From: Eubacterium sp. OM08-24
Lineage (GTDB): Bacteria > Bacillota > Clostridia > Oscillospirales > Acutalibacteraceae
Direction of reading: 5' to 3'
Assembly: GCF_003438075.1 (NCBI RefSeq)
Contig: NZ_QSTA01000001.1
Span: forward strand, 310,001-374,000
DNA length: 64,000 nucleotides
Under the pieces are notes generated by a model. The model was not told where the DNA came from and ran no database searches. It saw only the letters and a list, made by a program, of their open reading frames with translations. The translations under genes and the position numbers were made by a program. This document shows, in pieces, positions 29,008 through 36,538 of this stretch (position 1 is its first letter; each line of letters begins with the position of its first letter).

Positions 29008-30087
29008 TTAATAGTTTAAATTATATATGTAATTCATATCAACCTTTTCGGAAATCCCGTCAACATTGCCTGTCCACGAATACTGATGAATATCAACAAA
29101 TGACGGAAGCTCATTGTACGAATTATTTGGTGCTGCCATCCAAATTAAATATTTGCTTGCAAGCTCATCAGGATAAGCACTGTCAACAAGCATTGATTTT
29201 GCACTATACATTCCAACATCAAATCCATAACCCTTTATTCCGTCACAAAAGGTTGAAATAATATCAGTCAATGTTCTGCGTGGCAAAACAGCCTGTCTGT
29301 ATTCTTCTACATCAAGGAAAACCTGCAAGTCAAACTCTTTGCCCCTAATGGTCTTCATACAATTCCTGACTTCGGCTTTTGCAGCGTCAATAGTAGTAGC
29401 ATAACTGTACCAATATGCTCCAACATTTAAACCTGCGTTTTTTGCTTGACGATAATACTCGTTAAATTTATTATCTTCTTGATTATCGTCTTTACCGTAA
29501 CCGGCTCTGAGAATTACACAAGTAACACCTGACTTTTTTACTTTATTGAAATCAATATCACCGTTCCACTCCGATAAATCAACACACCTTGCTTTTTCAA
29601 CTTTGATTTTTGCTGTTACAGTTTCCCTGCACTGCTTAACAGTAACAGTTGCGTTGCCAACTTTATTAGCCTTAATTTTTACTGAGTGCTTGTCCGTTGC
29701 AACTATTTTTGCAACTGAGCTGTCAGAAGATGAGTAGGTGATCTCATTTACATTATTATTTGTATCAACAGAAATCGTAAAAGTATCACCGACATTTTTG
29801 CAATATTCTTTTGTTGATATACTTATCTGTGTATTATTTTCTACGCTCTGATTGCTGATTTCAATTTGTAAAAACGATACATCGTTTACATCAATTCTGC
29901 CGTCATTGTTCAAATCAAGTTTTGTATCTTCTGCAAAATCAGACAAAGCATTTTGCAAATATGTAACATCATTCACATCAATTTTATTATCCGCATTAAT
30001 ATCAAAACCTTTTGCAAGTACAGACATTCCACAATTGATAAGTACAATACTCGTAATTACACCAATTATTATATTTTTTATTTTCAT
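29008..30087 (-). CDS. Dockerin-BIG2-GH25 lysozyme
   Basis: The protein has 359 residues. A signal peptide (about 1-25) is followed by two dockerin-type calcium-binding repeats (D-x-N-x-D-x-x-ID-x-ND and D-x-N-x-DGRID-x-ND, about 29-80), a BIG2-like Ig domain (about 88-165) and a GH25 muramidase domain (about 168-359). The GH25 domain has DLSEWNGDIDF, LRAGYG and FLDVE. It is predicted to cut the peptidoglycan glycan chain. The dockerin implies docking to a cohesin protein of a cellulosome-forming host. Its ATG overlaps the stop of a 40-residue upstream ORF (ATGA). Confidence 0.85.
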   Translation of the reverse strand: MKIKNIIIGVITSIVLINCGMSVLAKGFDINADNKIDVNDVTYLQNALSDFAEDTKLDLNNDGRIDVNDVSFLQIEISNQSVENNTQISISTKEYCKNVGDTFTISVDTNNNVNEITYSSSDSSVAKIVATDKHSVKIKANKVGNATVTVKQCRETVTAKIKVEKARCVDLSEWNGDIDFNKVKKSGVTCVILRAGYGKDDNQEDNKFNEYYRQAKNAGLNVGAYWYSYATTIDAAKAEVRNCMKTIRGKEFDLQVFLDVEEYRQAVLPRRTLTDIISTFCDGIKGYGFDVGMYSAKSMLVDSAYPDELASKYLIWMAAPNNSYNELPSFVDIHQYSWTGNVDGISEKVDMNYIYNLNY

Positions 30088-30206
30088 TTACCCATTAATC
30101 CTTTATTTAATAAATCATCACATTTATTTGAAGCAATAAACAGTGTGTACACTATAAATGTATCAGTTATCGCTAAAAAACTCATTACACACCAAGTTAA
30201 AGCCAT
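30084..30206 (-). CDS. Forty-residue single-TM protein coupled to the lysozyme
   Basis: The ORF starts at ATG 30206 after GAGGTGAG and its TGA overlaps the lysozyme ATG. It encodes a hydrophobic helix (about residues 3-27) with a short charged C-terminus. Size, topology and tight coupling to a lysozyme recall holin-like proteins. Conjugation systems can also use such proteins for hydrolase localisation. Function is inferred only. Confidence 0.5.
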   Translation of the reverse strand: MALTWCVMSFLAITDTFIVYTLFIASNKCDDLLNKGLMGK

Positions 30207-30211
30207 TATGC

Positions 30212-30424
30212 TCACCTCATTTTAAATGCTTGCTTTGCTTCACATTCGCTGAAAAAAGCATTTTTACCAACAGTCCAAAATTCATTGCCTGATGTTTTGC
30301 ACCTTACGCTCATACTGTTTTCTTCCAAAAGAACTGCGGTGACAGTATCACTGCACATCAGCATTTCTCCGTCACCTAAGTCATCAATCAAGAAAACTTT
30401 TTTGCCTATCATATTTTCTACCAT
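30212..30424 (-). CDS. Small protein, unknown
   Basis: The protein has 70 residues. The start is ATG 30424, 6 bases after CGGAGGT. An upstream in-frame ATG at 30493 would overlap the preceding gene and lacks a binding site. The sequence looks like a small beta-rich fold (KKVFLIDDLG, TVTAVLLEE, SVRCK). No family was recognised. Confidence 0.55.
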   Translation of the reverse strand: MVENMIGKKVFLIDDLGDGEMLMCSDTVTAVLLEENSMSVRCKTSGNEFWTVGKNAFFSECEAKQAFKMR

Positions 30425-30470
30425 ATCAGTACCTCCGTTTATCATAACTTGCACTTTTGATTTAATTCGG

Positions 30471-30752
30471 TTATATATTTGAATATAGGTCACTTGTTTG
30501 ACTTGAAGAAATGTAATTTGTATCGATTTTTCTTTTTGACATCATTGATAAAATTTCATTTCTTTTGTTATAAATTAATTCTTCTTTTTGGTTTAATGGC
30601 AAAGAATTTTCAATAGGACTCGGCTTAATGTATTCGTCTATAATAATTCTATCTAAGATAGTTACCAATGTATCTGCTATATCGTCATCACAAGTGAGAT
30701 TTTGCAAAAACTCAGATATATTGCCTTTTAAATCAATTTTTAATTTTAACAA
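30471..30752 (-). CDS. Small protein, unknown
   Basis: The protein has 93 residues, starts at TTG 30752 and has AAGGAG 9 bases upstream. It is polar and mostly helical, with an acidic N-terminal half and a basic middle (KRNEILSMMSKRK). It lies 2 bases after the upstream membrane protein gene. No family was recognised. Confidence 0.5.
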   Translation of the reverse strand: MLKLKIDLKGNISEFLQNLTCDDDIADTLVTILDRIIIDEYIKPSPIENSLPLNQKEELIYNKRNEILSMMSKRKIDTNYISSSQTSDLYSNI

Positions 30753-30754
30753 TA

Positions 30755-31363
30755 TTAATTACTCCTTCTTTTCGAGTTGCGAATTTCCAAGTATATGGGT
30801 ATAACAAAAAATAACACTATAATAATTATTCCTGTAAAAATCAGCAAACAAGTACATTTGCCTGAAATGTTGTCTATATTATTTGATAATATTTCCTTGG
30901 CAAAACTATCAATACATTCAGAAGATTTGTTTTCTAAATTAAACACTTGTCCTGATTTGCTTGTATTGCCATTACCTACTACTAAAAATTTATAACTGGC
31001 AAAAGTTTCATTACTAACACAATAAAAAGTATATATTGTGCAATCATATGTGCAACCTTCGGTGTACTTAGTATCGCTATCGTAATATACTTCATCAAAA
31101 TTAAATACATCTTCATATGAAAAAGAATATATAGTATTAACAATTTGCATTTTGTCAGTATCAATCACATCCACAGCTTTCGTACACTTTGTTTTATTTT
31201 GTGATTTTTCTAATTGCGTATTATTTTTCGCTTGTGCATAATATTCAGCGTAATTTGACTCACATTTATTAGTAATATAGGGTTGGAAAAATATAAGGAC
31301 TAAAAAGTAAATAAGAAATAGTATACACCATACCACATAGAACACTTTTTGCGATTTCAACAT
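30755..31363 (-). CDS. Membrane protein with two TM segments
   Basis: The protein has 202 residues. The N-terminal membrane segment is about 8-28 and the C-terminal one about 172-194. Between them is an extracellular loop of roughly 140 residues with five cysteines (for example TNKC, NKTKC, EGCTYDC), which could form disulfides. The ATG overlaps the stop of a 44-residue ORF (TAATG). No family was recognised. Confidence 0.6.
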   Translation of the reverse strand: MLKSQKVFYVVWCILFLIYFLVLIFFQPYITNKCESNYAEYYAQAKNNTQLEKSQNKTKCTKAVDVIDTDKMQIVNTIYSFSYEDVFNFDEVYYDSDTKYTEGCTYDCTIYTFYCVSNETFASYKFLVVGNGNTSKSGQVFNLENKSSECIDSFAKEILSNNIDNISGKCTCLLIFTGIIIIVLFFVIPIYLEIRNSKRRSN

Positions 31364-31497
31364 TAGTTTCTTTTCCTTTCCTTCTTTTCTTTATCTGTAT
31401 ATGTTTTTGGAGTGTCGCCGGAAATACACATCACATAATCGTTAAACATTATTGCCAACACATTAATCGTAACAAAAATTTCTGAGTAAAGTAACAT
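31363..31497 (-). CDS. Forty-four-residue single-TM protein
   Basis: ATG 31497 overlaps the stop of the exonuclease gene (TAATG), and its own TAA overlaps the next ATG in the same way. The peptide has a hydrophobic N-terminal 26 residues and a strongly basic end (KEKKERKRN). The double stop-start overlap argues that it is translated. Confidence 0.5.
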   Translation of the reverse strand: MLLYSEIFVTINVLAIMFNDYVMCISGDTPKTYTDKEKKERKRN

Positions 31498-32402
31498 TAA
31501 GATTCCAGTTCCTTTTGTTCTTTCATTTTTTTATAGCAATACAAAGTAGCTCTGCAGTCAGCTAAACTGTCGTGTGCTGTATCGTTTTCCCAGTCATAAC
31601 CGTAATACTCTGCACACTTAGTTAGTTTCTGCCATTTATTGCAGCCATACTTATCACTCCATTCGCCGTATATGTCTGCAAAATCTTGCATAACATCTAT
31701 GACAGTCGCCTTGCTGTTTTCAATGCCGACAGCAGAAAGAAAACTTAAATCAAAATCTGTGTTGTAACCCACAATCACATTCGCTGAATTAATTATCTTG
31801 TTAATTTCTTGCTTGACTTCAATGATGTTGGGTGCGTTTGCTACCATTTCGGGGGTTATATGATTTACCGCCATAGCTCCATCCCAATTTTCGGTGAAAA
31901 GCGGCTTAATATAGCTGTTGAAGAGCGTATTGCCCTGACTGTCTATAATTGACACCTGTAACAGCTCATCGGTATCGGCATTAAGTCCTGTTGTTTCTGT
32001 ATCTATGACTATTTCGTCATATTCTATGCCTGAGTCAAAATTTTGAGCTGTAAAAGTGTTTTTAATAATGTCCTGTGTGATTTCTCGACGCAGTTGCAGT
32101 AACTCTTCTTCCTTCTTTACCTTTTGTTGCTGTAAAAAGGCTTTTTGACGAGCGACACGCTTTTCTTTTTCTTCTGCACGGTAAGTAGCAAGCTCTTCAT
32201 CAGTCATTTTGCGTACTTCCTCGTCCCACAGATATAGCTCTTGATTAGGACAATAAGCATTAACCCATAGATACTTACCGCATTTTTCGTTAAGCTTAAC
32301 ATAGTGCTTGAGCTTCCACTGCCTTTCGGTCAGCAAAAGTCTATCTTGCTTAACATTTATCCTTGTCCTTACGCTTGTTTTATAATCGTCCCAAATGCTC
32401 AT
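31497..32402 (-). CDS. DEDDh 3'-5' exonuclease (DnaQ-like)
   Basis: The protein has 301 residues. The N-terminal 115 residues are a charged helical extension (Lys/Glu/Arg). The exonuclease domain follows, with Exo I DTETTG (D134, E136), Exo II GYNTDFDLSF and Exo III HDSLADC near residue 277. This is the proofreading-type fold of the Pol III epsilon subunit, often carried by ICEs. It probably trims or repairs transferred DNA. It belongs to the ssb-par operon. Confidence 0.85.
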   Translation of the reverse strand: MSIWDDYKTSVRTRINVKQDRLLLTERQWKLKHYVKLNEKCGKYLWVNAYCPNQELYLWDEEVRKMTDEELATYRAEEKEKRVARQKAFLQQQKVKKEEELLQLRREITQDIIKNTFTAQNFDSGIEYDEIVIDTETTGLNADTDELLQVSIIDSQGNTLFNSYIKPLFTENWDGAMAVNHITPEMVANAPNIIEVKQEINKIINSANVIVGYNTDFDLSFLSAVGIENSKATVIDVMQDFADIYGEWSDKYGCNKWQKLTKCAEYYGYDWENDTAHDSLADCRATLYCYKKMKEQKELES

Positions 32403-32416
32403 ATATACGCTCCTTT

Positions 32417-32881
32417 TTATACAAAAACCATATTTTTATACACATCTTCTCTTACAATCAATCTTAGATTGTTGAGCAGTTTTTTATATTTTTCAATATC
32501 ATTATTGCGTTTGGCAAGCTGAATATCGTTGTTGCTGTTCTCAAGCTTTTTTACTGTATCGTCAATCTTTTTGTCAGTATCAATAACCTGTTGCATAATT
32601 GTCTTATACAGTGAGCCATCATTGAGCATTTCTTGTAATTCATCACGCTTTTGATGATAAAGATAATGAGTAAAAATGCCCTCGTTCCAATATAATCTTC
32701 TCATATTGTAGTTGCCTGTCTTAAAGTTGTAACTGTAATAGTTGTATTCTTTGTTGCCAGGTTCGTCAATTACTTCCTCAAGGGCGTATTTTGGTATTTT
32801 CGTTCCGTCGTAATTTATTTTTTCGTAACTCTGAATTGAGTTGTTAAAATTGAAAAACTCTAAAAAATTATCAACTGTCAT
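32417..32881 (-). CDS. Unknown protein of the ssb-par operon
   Basis: The protein has 154 residues. The N-terminal half is rich in Tyr/Asn, and a C-terminal coiled coil lies at about 95-140. It sits between parB and the exonuclease with 5-15 base gaps, so it is co-transcribed. No family was recognised. Confidence 0.6.
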   Translation of the reverse strand: MTVDNFLEFFNFNNSIQSYEKINYDGTKIPKYALEEVIDEPGNKEYNYYSYNFKTGNYNMRRLYWNEGIFTHYLYHQKRDELQEMLNDGSLYKTIMQQVIDTDKKIDDTVKKLENSNNDIQLAKRNNDIEKYKKLLNNLRLIVREDVYKNMVFV

Positions 32882-32886
32882 AATAG

Positions 32887-33819
32887 TTACACATCCTTTC
32901 TATCGCTGTAAAACATTTCAAGAGCTTGTTCAACTATTTGTTGAATTTCATCATTGCTTTTGTCTGTAAAATACTTTTTATAAGTGTTTGGATTGATAGC
33001 AATTTTTTTATCAGGCTTTTTCTTTTTAATGGCAAGCACCTTGAGCATTTGGTTTCCTGTAAGCTCAAGGTTTTCTTTTTTGCAATCAACCGATAAAACT
33101 CGTAAATCTCTTGCTTGTGCTTCTGATATTTTCATCAGCATATCATTATTATCAGCTGTATTAATCTCAAGTAGTGTTGACTGCTCCTCTGCGGTCAAAT
33201 ATGACAACTCAACACCGGCTCTAACTGCAAGCTGACCTTTATCGAGCCAAGCAAGTATTCCATCACACAACTTACTTATTCTCACAAGTCTTGCTATTGT
33301 GTTCCTTCCTAATCCATATTCTTCTGCAACCTTTTCTCGGCTGTTACCGTTGCTTTCAGACTCACCGTTTAACGCTCTTATTTCATTGATAATGTCATTA
33401 CGCTTTCCCTGAGAGAACATTTCAGAATATCGTCTTGCAATAATTCTTGCCTGTTCTGATATTTTAAGGTCATTAAATCCTCGCTGAATGAGGTTGCTTT
33501 CATCAACATAAGTCTGAGCCTCCTCTTCTGTGAGCTGTTCTTTTATGATAGCCGGTATTGTTTCAAGTCCTGCTATCTTTGAGCAATTCCATCGGTTATG
33601 ACCAATGAGAATTTCATATGTATCTGAACCGTTAGGATTAGGTCTGCACACAATCGGAGTCATTACTCCATTTTTTCTGATTGATTCAACCATATCATCC
33701 CTGCGTTCGCCGTTATACAATGAAAACTGATGATTGTGAAACGGTACAAGCATATCAAGCGGTATTTGCTTTATCTGATTATTTTGTGAGAGCATAGCTC
33801 CAAAATTAAAGCCTGTCAT
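32887..33819 (-). CDS. parB: ParB/Spo0J-type partition protein
   Basis: The protein has 310 residues. The N-terminal ParB nuclease-like domain has LVPFHNHQF, a GERRDDMVESI segment and the ILIGHNRW box. A helix-turn-helix region (GLGRNTIARLVRI) follows at about 170-190, then a basic C-terminal part. With the adjacent ParA it would stabilise the excised, circular ICE. The ATG has GGAGGTATTACA upstream, and parA ends 17 bases before it. Confidence 0.9.
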   Translation of the reverse strand: MTGFNFGAMLSQNNQIKQIPLDMLVPFHNHQFSLYNGERRDDMVESIRKNGVMTPIVCRPNPNGSDTYEILIGHNRWNCSKIAGLETIPAIIKEQLTEEEAQTYVDESNLIQRGFNDLKISEQARIIARRYSEMFSQGKRNDIINEIRALNGESESNGNSREKVAEEYGLGRNTIARLVRISKLCDGILAWLDKGQLAVRAGVELSYLTAEEQSTLLEINTADNNDMLMKISEAQARDLRVLSVDCKKENLELTGNQMLKVLAIKKKKPDKKIAINPNTYKKYFTDKSNDEIQQIVEQALEMFYSDRKDV

Positions 33820-33836
33820 TGTAATACCTCCGTAAA

Positions 33837-34619
33837 TTATGCACCGATTCTTTTCGACAATTCATCGGCACAAGCTATGTATTCCTCTCCGAGCTTGCTG
33901 CCCTTAATCAAGCATAATGCTTTGTGCTGTTTTGTGCTTTCAACTGCTTGTGTAGCACGATGTATCTGAGTGCTAAAAAGAGCTTCATTATAGATGCTTT
34001 CAAGTTGTTCAACAACACGCTTGCTTGCGTTGGTACGGTCAACCATTGTCGGCAGTACGCCGAGGATCTTTAAATCCGGATTGATTGTTTCCTGTATCTG
34101 TGTAATAACTCCTGTAAGCGTTTTAAGACCGCCAAAGGCGAAGTCTTGTACCTGTACAGGAATAATTACTCCGGAACTTGCAGTCAGAGCGTTCATCAGC
34201 AAAACACCTAAAGACGGATTGCAGTCAATGATTACATAATCATACTGCTTAATTATGTCATCATTCAGGATACGCTTGAGTATGGTTTCTCTCGAAAGGA
34301 CTCCTGCAAGGAATAAGTCTGCATTTGCAAGGTTAATATCGCAAGGTATGTAATCAAGATTATTAATCTCGCTATGTCTGATGCAGTCTTTAATTTTGAC
34401 TGCCTTACTCATACCTACCTTGCCGATGAGAAGGTCACTCATTGTAGGGTTACCATCCGTATTGTCGAAATCGGCATATTTTGATAAGTCTGCCTGCGGG
34501 TCAAAATCTATTGCAAGGACTCTGCTGTTCTTGAGAGCAAGTGCTGCTGATATATTAAATGCTGTTGTAGTTTTGCCAACTCCGCCTTTTTGGTTTGCTA
34601 CTGATATAATTTTACACAT
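33837..34619 (-). CDS. parA: ParA/Soj-type ATPase
   Basis: The protein has 260 residues. The deviant Walker A motif KGGVGKTT lies at about 10-17, followed by FDPQADLS and the Walker B-type VIIDCNPS. This is the AAA partition ATPase that pairs with ParB. The CGGAGGTATGCACA region supplies the binding site. The gene shows no disruption. Confidence 0.94.
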   Translation of the reverse strand: MCKIISVANQKGGVGKTTTAFNISAALALKNSRVLAIDFDPQADLSKYADFDNTDGNPTMSDLLIGKVGMSKAVKIKDCIRHSEINNLDYIPCDINLANADLFLAGVLSRETILKRILNDDIIKQYDYVIIDCNPSLGVLLMNALTASSGVIIPVQVQDFAFGGLKTLTGVITQIQETINPDLKILGVLPTMVDRTNASKRVVEQLESIYNEALFSTQIHRATQAVESTKQHKALCLIKGSKLGEEYIACADELSKRIGA

Positions 34620-34633
34620 TGTGCATACCTCCG

Positions 34634-35110
34634 TTATCGTGATTTATCTGTTTGTTTTTCTTCGTTGACTGTATTCTTTTGAGCAATTGTTTTAGCATTA
34701 TTCTTAATTTGTTTGCAAGAAATTGGAGCTTTTCCTTTAGTTTCGTTTTCTTTAGTTTCAACCGATTTAGACTGCAACTTTGATTTTTCAGGCTTTTGAA
34801 ATATGTATATCAAATCGTGTTGTTCGCTTATATCGGTAACATCAAATTTCTTTACACATTTCCGTAGCCAAGGGAATGTTGTATTCATATCATCAATAAG
34901 GTTTATGATTTCGTAATCAAATAGTTTTCCTTTTGAAATATATCCTGACCATTGTCTATGGACGAAGCCGTTATCAGTAAAGAATTTGTTAATTTGTTTG
35001 TATGCTTTTAGATATATAAAAGGATTATCAGATTGATATATTTTTTGAAGAGCCTTAGAGTCTAAATCAAAATTGATTGCTTTTAATGATTTAATCATTT
35101 CTTTCTGCAT
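34634..35110 (-). CDS. VapD-like (Cas2-fold) putative endoribonuclease with the shared tail
   Basis: The protein has 158 residues. Residues 10-105 match VapD proteins: KAINFDLD, GFVHRQWSGYIS, FPWLRKCVKKFDVTDI and a hydrophobic edge strand. VapD proteins have a Cas2-like fold, and several are RNases in toxin-antitoxin or persistence roles. From residue 127 it carries the ICE tail ISCKQI-x-x-NA-x-x-IA and ends TDKSR, much like the CptN tail (SKSR). Its start overlaps the preceding 106-residue gene by 16 bases, the usual arrangement of a toxin-antitoxin pair. Confidence 0.75.
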   Translation of the reverse strand: MQKEMIKSLKAINFDLDSKALQKIYQSDNPFIYLKAYKQINKFFTDNGFVHRQWSGYISKGKLFDYEIINLIDDMNTTFPWLRKCVKKFDVTDISEQHDLIYIFQKPEKSKLQSKSVETKENETKGKAPISCKQIKNNAKTIAQKNTVNEEKQTDKSR

Positions 35111-35415
35111 TTATTTAAACCTAACATAATATCTTCAATGCTGCCATTTGACTTGTTATGCCAAAAATATTTTACGGCATAATTTTTAAACCAATCCATA
35201 TCATACAAATCAAGAATTACTCTCCATAATGCACCGTAATCTCTGCTTCTGCCTTTGTCGGTAAAAATCAGGTGATAGGGCTTGTCTGTTTTGATTTCGG
35301 GTAAATCAAACCGCCTGAACATATTTTTGATATATTCGTACATTTCTTTAGGGTCGTAAATATCGTCATTGATAACCTTTTCTTCATCAATAACAATTTC
35401 GACTTTGTATTTCAT
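35095..35415 (-). CDS. Putative partner of the VapD-like protein
   Basis: The protein has 106 residues. It is a small alpha/beta protein with a basic centre (KGRSRDYGAL) and a Trp-containing helix, ending in NKCRKK. Similar proteins precede vapD-like genes on related ICEs. The 16-base overlap makes it the likely antitoxin or cofactor, but no direct antitoxin signature is visible. AAGGAGTGATATAAAA precedes the ATG. Confidence 0.55.
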   Translation of the reverse strand: MKYKVEIVIDEEKVINDDIYDPKEMYEYIKNMFRRFDLPEIKTDKPYHLIFTDKGRSRDYGALWRVILDLYDMDWFKNYAVKYFWHNKSNGSIEDIMLGLNKCRKK

Positions 35416-35429
35416 TTTTATATCACTCC

Positions 35430-35855
35430 TTAAAACGGTAAATCTTCTTCATTGCAAAGAGCATCGTGTATCATCTGATATTCTTCCTGGGACTTATGGT
35501 CAGGGTCAAGCTGTGGCATTGGTTCTTCTTTGTCAATTCCCTTTTTGGTAAAACCAAGGAAATCAACTTCTGTAACAATAATTTCAACAATGTTGCGTAC
35601 AATATTTTTACTGTCAATATAACTGCGTGTTTTTAAGTAGCCTTCAACGGCAATTAAGTCACCCTTTGTTTTGTATTTACAAAGATTAGTTGCTTTGCTC
35701 TCCCAAAACACAAGGTGAAAATAATCAGCGTCATTGTTATAGCTGTTATTAACAGCAAGTACAGTGTTGCATACAGCTGTATTGTTGTTAGTTGTGTACT
35801 TTAATTCAGGCTCTGCTGTTAATCGTCCGATAAGTCTTACTTCGTTTCTAATCAT
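35430..35855 (-). CDS. ssb: Single-stranded DNA-binding protein
   Basis: The protein has 141 residues. The N-terminal OB-fold has RNEVRLIGRLT, the conserved YFHLVFWESKATN segment and GDLIAVEGYLKTRSY. The acidic C-terminal tip is EEDLPF, needed to recruit partner enzymes. It is the first gene of the minus-strand operon, under the operator-bearing promoter at 35942-35970. Confidence 0.95.
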   Translation of the reverse strand: MIRNEVRLIGRLTAEPELKYTTNNNTAVCNTVLAVNNSYNNDADYFHLVFWESKATNLCKYKTKGDLIAVEGYLKTRSYIDSKNIVRNIVEIIVTEVDFLGFTKKGIDKEEPMPQLDPDHKSQEEYQMIHDALCNEEDLPF

Positions 35856-35889
35856 TATTAAAACTCCTTCTGTATGTGTTTTATGTTCA

Positions 35890-35922
35890 AATAACTTGTG
35901 CTCCGTTGGGGCATAAGTTATT
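35890..35922 (-). other. Leader hairpin of the ssb operon (copy of the 1069 hairpin)
   Basis: An inverted repeat with 15-base arms (AATAACTTGTGCTCC / GGGGCATAAGTTATT) lies between the ssb start and its promoter, so it is part of the mRNA leader. Its core matches the perfect hairpin at 1069-1095. The mismatches keep G-U pairing possible in RNA. Confidence 0.55.
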
Positions 35923-35941
35923 TTTGTTTTACCGTGGCTTT

Positions 35942-35970
35942 ATTATATACCACAATAATATTATTGTCAA
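35942..35970 (-). promoter_or_regulatory. Promoter of the ssb-par operon with palindromic operator
   Basis: On the minus strand, TTGACA (35970-35965) and TATAAT (35947-35942) are 17 bases apart. The spacer contains the perfect 16-bp palindrome ACAATAATATTATTGT (35952-35967). Promoter and operator are almost identical to those at 10321-10349. Confidence 0.85.
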
Positions 35971-36002
35971 GCATAGGTTTTACAAAAAATCTAAATTTTT
36001 TA

Positions 36003-36056
36003 TTGACAGCATTAAAAAACTGAAATATAATCAATATATCACAATAATAACATTGT
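36003..36056 (+). promoter_or_regulatory. Promoter and downstream operator of the zinc/RHH regulator
   Basis: TTGACA (36003-36008) and TATAAT (36026-36031) are spaced 17 bases. The operator copy ACAATAATAACATTGT lies at 36041-36056, just past the expected start site, an arrangement typical of autorepression. The regulator ATG is at 36083. Confidence 0.8.
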
Positions 36057-36082
36057 CAAATATATAAAAGGGTGAGATGTAA

Positions 36083-36538
36083 ATGGATAAAATAAATAAG
36101 AGAAGTATTCCAAAAGAAAGAGAGTTTATTTGCAAGATGTGCGGAAACACATTCAAATCAACTGCTACACACGCAAGCTATTGCAAATATTGCAGAGATA
36201 AAAGGCAGCTTGAAAGAAGCAAAGAGCATTATCAAAAAATGCTCGAAAATAAAATTCGAAGACTCGGCTCTGAACAGATATGCCCGGAATGTGGCAATAC
36301 ATATATACTTAGGAGCGGTTCTCAGAAGATGTGCGAAGACTGTGCCAACAAGCACAGTATGCAGCTTAAAAAAGAAGCTAATCGTAATTATTCAAAAAGA
36401 ACATATGACTCGTTCCTTATGTATTTTCCAAAAGGCAAGAAAAAGAAATTGCAAGACTATGCAAAAGAGCATAAAATGAGTTTTAACGAATTTATTAATA
36501 CTTGCATTGATTATTACATAAAAAATCATAAAGACTGA
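36083..36538 (+). CDS. Zinc-ribbon plus ribbon-helix-helix DNA-binding regulator
   Basis: The protein has 151 residues. It has two Cys4 clusters: C17/C20/C34/C37 and C67/C70/C84/C87. A C-terminal Arc/MetJ-like segment (about 105-148) has an FLMYFPKGKKKKL strand and a MSFNEFINTCIDYYI helix. Its own promoter carries one of the three 16-bp operators, and the divergent ssb operon and the 10321 promoter carry the others, so it is the best candidate for their repressor. Its stop abuts the relaxase stop on the other strand with no gap. Confidence 0.7.
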   Translation: MDKINKRSIPKEREFICKMCGNTFKSTATHASYCKYCRDKRQLERSKEHYQKMLENKIRRLGSEQICPECGNTYILRSGSQKMCEDCANKHSMQLKKEANRNYSKRTYDSFLMYFPKGKKKKLQDYAKEHKMSFNEFINTCIDYYIKNHKD

